Origin: Nocardia sp.
Lineage (GTDB): Bacteria; Actinomycetota; Actinomycetes; Mycobacteriales; Mycobacteriaceae
Assembly (NCBI RefSeq): GCF_025465275.1
Contig: NZ_JAODNK010000086.1
Span: 1-64,000, forward strand
DNA: 64,000 nucleotides
Direction of reading: 5' to 3'
In this document: piece by piece, positions 59,126 through 64,000 of the stretch
Numbering within the stretch: the first letter of the stretch is position 1
Layout of the letters: the number at the start of each line of letters is the position of its first letter
Translations under genes and position numbers: made by a program
Notes under the pieces: generated by a model
Database searches by the model: none
What the model saw: the letters and a program-made list of their open reading frames with translations, nothing else
Told to the model about the DNA's origin: nothing

Positions 59126-59402
59126 GTTCGGACAGTTCGATGGAATCCGCACCCTCGGCGACGGCGGTGGCGACATCCTCTGCCGCACAACGGGCCGCGA
59201 ACCAGCGATCGGACAGGTCCGACACCTCCTGGACCGTCAGCACCACCGAGTCCTCCGGAATACCGGTGCCCTTCACACTGTTTCGATGCTCGTAGGCCCG
59301 CTGCCGGCAGGACTGCCGACAGTAGCGCCGACGGCGCCCGACCTCGGAATCGGCGATCTCTCTGCCACACCATTGGCAGGGCGGCGTCAGGCGGCGCGAC
59401 AT
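59076..59402 (-). CDS. Small Cys-rich (zinc-ribbon-like) protein
   Basis: 108-residue protein. The N-terminus has four Cys in the pattern PCQWCGREI...RRRRYCRQSCRQRAYEHR, a likely zinc-binding HTH-type head rich in Arg. The rest (VLTVQEVSDLSDRWFAARCA, LSELTAILVKLTRDAERLR) is helical. It may bind nucleic acid. ATG at 59402 is used; 59414 is also possible. It overlaps the end of the convergent membrane gene by 50 bp. No function is known. Confidence 0.68.
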   Translation of the reverse strand: MSRRLTPPCQWCGREIADSEVGRRRRYCRQSCRQRAYEHRNSVKGTGIPEDSVVLTVQEVSDLSDRWFAARCAAEDVATAVAEGADSIELSELTAILVKLTRDAERLR

Positions 59403-59732
59403 GACCGGAGACATTAGCGACGACCGGGGTGCTGCGTGCAAGTGGCACGCCGAAAAGGTCGCACAACCCTGGTGTTCGGGGCCCGCCCGGTTCTGGACTG
59501 ACGGAGCGGGGGAGCGAACGGCTCCATAGACCTGCGCCTTGGAGGAGCGGAGGAGGGAAGAACCGGGTTACGAGGGCCCCGAACCGCCGGAGCGAAGCGG
59601 AGGCAAATTAGACACAGAGTAGAATGGCTGGGTTCTCCCCACGGGAACGGAAGCCTGCGCTTTTACGTTCAGTAGGTAGAAGCGTTGAACTGAAGTCAAG
59701 ACGTTGCCGATAGGCGAGAAGGGACCGCACTC
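59403..59732. other. Upstream region of rbpA
   Basis: Contains promoter-like TTAGAC...TAGAAT around 59608-59626 and a leader of about 100 nt before the ATG at 59733. A perfect SigR-type GGAAT-N18-GTT was not found. No gene is seen. Confidence 0.5.
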
Positions 59733-60068
59733 ATGGCAGATCGCGTACTCCGTGGCAGTCGGCTCGGAGCGGTGAGCTACGAGACCGACCGCGACCACGA
59801 CCTGGCTCCCCGTCGGATGGCGAAGTACCGGACGGACAATGGCGAGGAATTCGATGTTCCCTTCGCCGACGACGCCGAGATCCCCCCGACCTGGCTGTGC
59901 CGCAACGGCCAGGAGGGCATCCTGCTCGAGGGCACCACACAGGAGCCCAAGAAGGTGAAGCCGCCGCGTACGCACTGGGACATGCTGCTGGAGCGTCGCA
60001 GCAAGGAGGAGCTCGAGGAGCTCCTGCAGGAGCGGATGGATCTGATCAAGAGCCGTCGCCGGGCGTAA
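59733..60068 (+). CDS. rbpA: RNA polymerase-binding protein RbpA
   Basis: 111-residue RbpA, which stabilises the open complex of the housekeeping sigma holoenzyme in actinobacteria and lowers rifampicin sensitivity. The N-terminus MADRVLRGSRLGAVSYETDR and RRMAKYRTDNGEEFDVPFAD are the conserved core domain. TWLCRNGQEGILLEG has a single Cys where zinc-binding versions have more. The C-terminal THWDMLLERRSKEELEELLQ and ERMDLIKSRR are the sigma-interaction helices. ATG at 59733. It ends at a perfect hairpin. Confidence 0.97.
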   Translation: MADRVLRGSRLGAVSYETDRDHDLAPRRMAKYRTDNGEEFDVPFADDAEIPPTWLCRNGQEGILLEGTTQEPKKVKPPRTHWDMLLERRSKEELEELLQERMDLIKSRRRA

Positions 60069-60072
60069 TCGC

Positions 60073-60129
60073 CGGCACAACGAAACGAGCCCCTTCCCTA
60101 CCGGGAGCGGGGCTCGTTTCGTTGTGCCG
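60073..60129. terminator. Strong bidirectional terminator
   Basis: Perfect 21-bp arms (CGGCACAACGAAACGAGCCC and one more base) with a 15-nt loop. It separates rbpA from the convergent exporter permease gene. Confidence 0.93.
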
Positions 60130-60144
60130 ACCTGTTTCGACGGC

Positions 60145-61011
60145 TTAGTGGCTGGCGACCTTGCGGTAGCGCAGCAGCGACAGCGGTACCGCGACCGCGA
60201 GAATCGCGAGCGAGCACAGCACCGAGTACTCGATGCAGTGATCGGCGGGCCAGCCCACGGCCGGGGTGAACCCGGGCGGGGAACCATTGGCGAAGAGCTT
60301 GCGCCCGGCCGCCGACACGGCCGTAATGGGATTCCAGGCCGCGACGGTCCGCAGCGGCCCCGGCAGCGTCTCCCCCGAGATGAACGCCGAGGAAATGAAG
60401 GTCACCGGGAACAGCCAGATCAGGCCCGCGCTCTGCGCCACCTCGACGCTCGGTGACAGCAGCCCGGTCAGCGCGCCGATCCAGGACATGGCGAAGGCGA
60501 ACAGCAGGATTACCGCGAAGGCCATGATCGCGTCGATGATTCCGCCATTGATGCGCCAGCCGACCGCGTACCCGCAGCCGACCATGACGGCGAGCGCGAG
60601 AATATTGACCACCAGATCCGACAGCGTGCGGCCCATGAGCACCGCCAGCCGCGACATGGGCAGCGTGCGCATGCGGTCGATAATGCCCTTGTGCAGGTCA
60701 TTGGCCAGGCCGACGGTGGTGAAGGCCGCATTGAAAGCCACTGTCTGCGTGAAGATTCCGGCAAGCAGGAATTCCCGGTACTGACCGCCGCCCAGGGACG
60801 CCCCGAAGATGTAGGCGAACAGGAACACGAACATGAGCGGCTGGATGGTGGCGGTCACCAACAGGGTCGGCACACGCAGGATGGTCAGCAGATTGCGGTA
60901 GGCGACGATGGCGCTGTCCCGAATGGCCCTGGGCAGCAGGACGGGCGAGGCGCCGCCGGGTTCGCGCTGTCTGTCCTGCGCCTCGGCGGTCTCGGGGGCG
61001 GTGGTGGTCAC
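60145..61011 (-). CDS. ABC-2 type exporter permease (DrrB-like)
   Basis: 288-residue ABC-2 permease. Six hydrophobic segments (LVTATIQPLMFVFLFAYIFG, FTQTVAFNAAFTTVGLANDL, VNILALAVMVGCGYAVGW, IMAFAVILLFAFAMSWIGAL, GLIWLFPVTFISSAFISGET and SVLCSLAILAVAVPLSLL) and the RIIDRMRTLPMSR-type coupling region (here IIDRMRTLPMSRLAVLMGRT) fit DrrB. Its GTG start overlaps the ATPase stop (GTGA). It probably exports the product of the NRPS gene upstream. Short N-terminal segment is disordered. Confidence 0.92.
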   Translation of the reverse strand: MTTTAPETAEAQDRQREPGGASPVLLPRAIRDSAIVAYRNLLTILRVPTLLVTATIQPLMFVFLFAYIFGASLGGGQYREFLLAGIFTQTVAFNAAFTTVGLANDLHKGIIDRMRTLPMSRLAVLMGRTLSDLVVNILALAVMVGCGYAVGWRINGGIIDAIMAFAVILLFAFAMSWIGALTGLLSPSVEVAQSAGLIWLFPVTFISSAFISGETLPGPLRTVAAWNPITAVSAAGRKLFANGSPPGFTPAVGWPADHCIEYSVLCSLAILAVAVPLSLLRYRKVASH

Positions 61012-62000
61012 GAGAGGATCTCCTCTTGCACGGTGTCGGTGCGGCGGGCCGCTGCTTTGCGATCCGCGGATTTGCCGGTGAGAGAAAGGAATACGTCGTC
61101 GAGGCTGGGCCGGTGCACGGCGGCGTCGACGACGCAGACGCCGGCGTCGTCGAGGCGGCGCAGTGCTTCGACCATGGTGCGGGTGCCGTCGCCCACCACA
61201 ACGGTCACCTGATCGGCGTCCGCGTCCGCACTGGGTTCGCCGATGCCGACCTGGGCCAGAATCTGCTTGGCGGGCTTGGGATCCTGACCGGCGGCGAGGG
61301 TGACAGTGAGTTTGTCACCGCCGATGGAGGTCTTGAGCTCGTCGGCCGACCCGCGGGCAATGACCCGCCCACGGTCGATGACCGTGATGCGATCGGCGAG
61401 CAGGTCCGCTTCCTCCAGGTACTGGGTGGTGAGCAGCACCGTGGTGCCATCGTCCACCAATTCGCCGATGACACGCCACATATCGATGCGCCCGCGCGGA
61501 TCGAGACCGGTGGTCGGTTCGTCGAGCACCACCACCGGCGGCCGGCACACCAGTGCCCCGGCGAGGTCGAGCCGGCGGGACATACCGCCGGAGTAGGTGC
61601 CCGCCTGCCGCCCCGCCGCATGTTCGAGCCCGAGGGCGGCGAGCAGTTCGGCGGCGCGTTCAGCGGACTTGCGGTGGCTCATGCCGTACAGCCTCGCCAC
61701 CATGCGCAGGTTCTCGAAGCCGGTCAGATTGGCATCGACCGCCGCGTACTGCCCGGACAGGCCGAGCCGGGTCCGGGCGCGGGCCGGATCCTTCAGTACG
61801 TCGACGCCCGCCACCCGCACGGTCCCCGAGCTCGGGGCCAGCAGGGTGGTGACGATCCGGACGGTGGTGGTCTTCCCGGCGCCATTGGGCCCGAGCAGGC
61901 CCATGACGGTGCCGGACGGGATTTCCAGATCCACCCCGTCCAGTACCCGTACCTTGCCGTAGTACTTGACCAGGCCGTCCACTTCTACCGCGAGGCTCAT
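61008..62000 (-). CDS. ABC exporter ATP-binding protein (DrrA-like)
   Basis: 330-residue ATPase. It has Walker A GLLGPNGAGKTTTVRI, the signature TYSGGMSRRLDLAGAL (LSGGQ variant), Walker B PPVVVLDEPTTGLDPRG and the switch TTQYLEEADLLADR. The DrrA-type C-terminal domain (VVDAAVHRPSLDDVFLSLTG) is present. It powers the DrrB-like permease next to it. ATG at 62000 overlaps the NRPS stop (ATGA), so all three genes are translationally coupled. Confidence 0.95.
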   Translation of the reverse strand: MSLAVEVDGLVKYYGKVRVLDGVDLEIPSGTVMGLLGPNGAGKTTTVRIVTTLLAPSSGTVRVAGVDVLKDPARARTRLGLSGQYAAVDANLTGFENLRMVARLYGMSHRKSAERAAELLAALGLEHAAGRQAGTYSGGMSRRLDLAGALVCRPPVVVLDEPTTGLDPRGRIDMWRVIGELVDDGTTVLLTTQYLEEADLLADRITVIDRGRVIARGSADELKTSIGGDKLTVTLAAGQDPKPAKQILAQVGIGEPSADADADQVTVVVGDGTRTMVEALRRLDDAGVCVVDAAVHRPSLDDVFLSLTGKSADRKAAARRTDTVQEEILS

Positions 62001-64000
62001 CGGCTTTCCTCCCGCTGGGTGCGTGAAACGTTGGCGGACAGGTGATCCCGCAGCACGGGTCCGATCACTGCGAGGGATTCGGGCGTGGTCATGCCCGAGT
62101 GGCGGCAGCGCACGAGTTGGTCGCGCACGACGCCGGTGATGTGCGGGTCCCAGGCCGCGGCGCAGCGGTCCGGATCGGCCCGGTTGATCTCGTCGTCGGC
62201 GGCGGTGAAGAAGAGCAGATCGCCGATGAAGACGCGGGGGTCGAAATTGTGCGCGAGCAAGGCACCATTGGCATAGCCGGTGTAGAGCCGTTCCAGATGG
62301 TCGACGGTCAGGGCCGCGAACGGTCCCGGCCGGTTGCGCAGGAATTCCGCCGCCTCCTGCAGGCTCATGCGCGGATCCACATCGGTGGTGCCGCCGAGCA
62401 GGTCGCTGCCGAATTCGCCGATGATGTCGGCGACGCTGGGCACCGCCTCCTCGAGCCACTGATCCGACAGCTGGTAGCTGTCCATGAGCGCGAGCAGCGC
62501 GACCTCCTCCCCGGCCTCCTGCAGCTGCACCGCGATCTCGTGGGCGAGCAAACCGCCCAGCGACCAGCCGAGCAGGTGGTAGGGACCGTGCGGTTGCACC
62601 GATTTCATATGCGCCACATAGTTTTTCGCGGCGTCGCCGATGGTGCTGTGATCGTTGTCGCCGCTGACGTGCGGCGCCTGCAGACCGTAGACGGGCCGGT
62701 CGGCCGGCAGGTGGGCGAGCAGTCCGGCGAAGCACCACGCCAGGCCGATGGCCGGGTGCACGCAGAACAGCGGTGGCACACCGGCTTCGGTGATCGGCCG
62801 CAGCGGCAGTACCGGTTGCAGTGCGACGGCCAGAGCGGCGCCCGCGTCACCATCGGCGTCCGCGAGGCGGCGCGCGATGGCGGCGGGGGTGGACTCACCG
62901 AACATGGCCTGCACCGGCAGGTCGACACCCGCCGCCCGCAGCTGCGAGACCACCTTGGTGGCCAGCAGCGAATTACCGCCCAGTTCGAAGAAGCCGTCGT
63001 CCACGCCGACCTGCTCGACACCGAGCACCTCGGCGAACGCGGCGCACAGCGCTGCTTCGGTCGGGGTGCCGGGCGCCCGGTAGCCCTCGCGGGCCGCGAA
63101 GACCGGTTCGGGCAGGGCATCACGGTCGAGCTTGCCGACCGGTGAGAGCGGCACCCGGTCCAGCAGCATGATCGACTGCGGGACCATGTAATTGGGTACC
63201 AGCTCCGCCACGTGCGCGGTCAGCGCGTCCACCGAGGGCGCGGTGCCGTTGCGCGGCTTCACATAGGCCACCAGCGCGGTCGCGCCGGCCTGGGTGCGGT
63301 GGCCGATGGTGGTGGCGAACTCCACCTCCGGATGCCGGGCCAGCGCCGCGTCGATCTCACCGAGCTCGATGCGGAAGCCGCGAATCTTGACCTGGTGGTC
63401 GGTGCGGCCCAGGTACTCCAGATCCTGCACGCGGCCACTGCGTTCGATCCAGCGCACCAGATCGCCGGTGCGGTACATACGCTCGCCGGGCTTGCCGAAC
63501 GGGTTGGCGACAAACCGCTGTGCGGTGAGCCCGGGCCGCCGCAGGTAGCCGCGTGCCAGTGCGGTGCCGGACAATTGCAGTTCACCGGTGACCCCGGCGG
63601 GGACCGGATGCAAGCGGCCATCAAGCACGGTGGCGTGCACACCACGGATGGGTCCGCCGATGGTGATGTGGCCGTCCGGGTTCAGGGGCTGCGACATCAC
63701 CGTCACGATGGTGGTTTCAGTCGGCCCGTACACGTTGTAGAGCTTGCGGCCCGGCGCCCAGCGAGTCACCAGGTCCGGCGGCAGCGCCTCACCGCCGACG
63801 AGCACGTGCCGCAGCGAGGTGACACCGGCCGGGTCGACCGTGCCCAGCGCCGAGGTGGTGATGAAGGCGTGGGTGATGCCCTCCTGCATGAACACCTGAC
63901 CCAGTTCCGCACCACCGACCACGCCGGGCGGACTGATCACCAGGGTGGCCGCGCCACCGAGCGCGAACAGCAGGTCGAGCATGGCGGCGTCGAAGCTCGG
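61997..64000 (-). CDS. NRPS, last module (A - PCP - TE), partial
   Basis: C-terminal 667 or so residues of a larger nonribosomal peptide synthetase; the start lies beyond the right edge. It has the end of an adenylation domain (A4 FDAAM at the edge, VYGPTETTI, GERMYRTGDLVRW and VKIRGFRIELGEID), a carrier domain (DDGFFELGGNSLLATK, with the phosphopantetheine Ser) and a type I thioesterase (HLLGWSLGGLLAHEIA). A hand alignment to GrsA gives pocket residues D-A-L-F-L-G-V-I-V, hinting at an aliphatic amino acid (weak). The thioesterase releases the final peptide. Its stop overlaps the exporter ATPase start. No clear link to a known product can be made. Confidence 0.92.
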   Translation of the reverse strand, partial: PSFDAAMLDLLFALGGAATLVISPPGVVGGAELGQVFMQEGITHAFITTSALGTVDPAGVTSLRHVLVGGEALPPDLVTRWAPGRKLYNVYGPTETTIVTVMSQPLNPDGHITIGGPIRGVHATVLDGRLHPVPAGVTGELQLSGTALARGYLRRPGLTAQRFVANPFGKPGERMYRTGDLVRWIERSGRVQDLEYLGRTDHQVKIRGFRIELGEIDAALARHPEVEFATTIGHRTQAGATALVAYVKPRNGTAPSVDALTAHVAELVPNYMVPQSIMLLDRVPLSPVGKLDRDALPEPVFAAREGYRAPGTPTEAALCAAFAEVLGVEQVGVDDGFFELGGNSLLATKVVSQLRAAGVDLPVQAMFGESTPAAIARRLADADGDAGAALAVALQPVLPLRPITEAGVPPLFCVHPAIGLAWCFAGLLAHLPADRPVYGLQAPHVSGDNDHSTIGDAAKNYVAHMKSVQPHGPYHLLGWSLGGLLAHEIAVQLQEAGEEVALLALMDSYQLSDQWLEEAVPSVADIIGEFGSDLLGGTTDVDPRMSLQEAAEFLRNRPGPFAALTVDHLERLYTGYANGALLAHNFDPRVFIGDLLFFTAADDEINRADPDRCAAAWDPHITGVVRDQLVRCRHSGMTTPESLAVIGPVLRDHLSANVSRTQREESR

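Noticed and set aside
59608..59732. SigR-type promoter of rbpA
   Set aside because: Expected from work on other actinobacteria, but a clear GGAAT-N18-GTT was not seen.
1..64000. tRNA, rRNA or other structured RNA genes
   Set aside because: None recognised by eye. A covariance search would be needed to exclude small RNAs.

Overview
The window is high-GC actinobacterial DNA, most likely from Nocardia or a close relative. The markers are a mycothiol ligase (mshC), RNA polymerase-binding protein RbpA, F420-dependent oxidoreductases, many TetR regulators, long-chain acyl-CoA and steroid-type catabolic genes, and an NRPS with a DrrAB-type exporter. The order uppP - histidine phosphatase - DUF3090 - SCO1664 family - mshC matches the M. 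tuberculosis Rv2136c-Rv2130c neighbourhood. No tRNA, rRNA or CRISPR array was seen.

Layout: (1) 0-6.9 kb, a haem-type binding lipoprotein with an IdeR-like box and an aldo/keto reductase on the minus strand, then the plus-strand uppP-to-mshC block, with a 15-bp tandem repeat over one stop codon. (2) 6.9-10.8 kb, a 3.9-kb Tn3-like element with 43-44-bp inverted repeats starting GGGG and a 5-bp duplication (CCACT). It carries a TetR-controlled three-gene operon and a transposase remnant. (3) 11-26 kb, lipid/acyl-CoA accessory genes: an SRPBCC-thiolase-crotonase fusion, hydrolases, an SDR, crotonase, FadD-type ligase and a DapB-like oxidoreductase, with four TetR/MerR regulators whose operators are visible as palindromes. 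(4) 26-43 kb, a membrane kinase-like sensor with a DUF3592 partner, a nuclease-fold protein, a meta-cleavage-product hydrolase behind a KstR-type box, paired unknown proteins, PRTase, cyclophilin, VOC protein, fructosamine kinase, XRE regulator, CocE hydrolase and an F420 oxidoreductase. (5) 43-52 kb, a large DUF4173 membrane protein, a two-component system and a copper/DyP peroxidase group. (6) 52-60 kb, a TetR-MFS-SGNH group, a family 9 glycosyltransferase, an M23 peptidase and rbpA. (7) 60-64 kb, a DrrAB-type exporter translationally coupled to the last NRPS module, which runs off the right edge.

Four TetR genes have duplicated palindromes 24-30 bp apart in their divergent promoter regions, so local self-regulation can be read from the DNA. 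Intergenic regions hold several unexplained structures: a 74/75-bp palindromic element in two copies, two palindromes sharing one 19-bp core, two long hairpins and a 23-bp direct repeat around a VOC gene. The best candidate for something undescribed is the cargo-bearing Tn3-like element. The triple-domain acyl-CoA fusion comes next.
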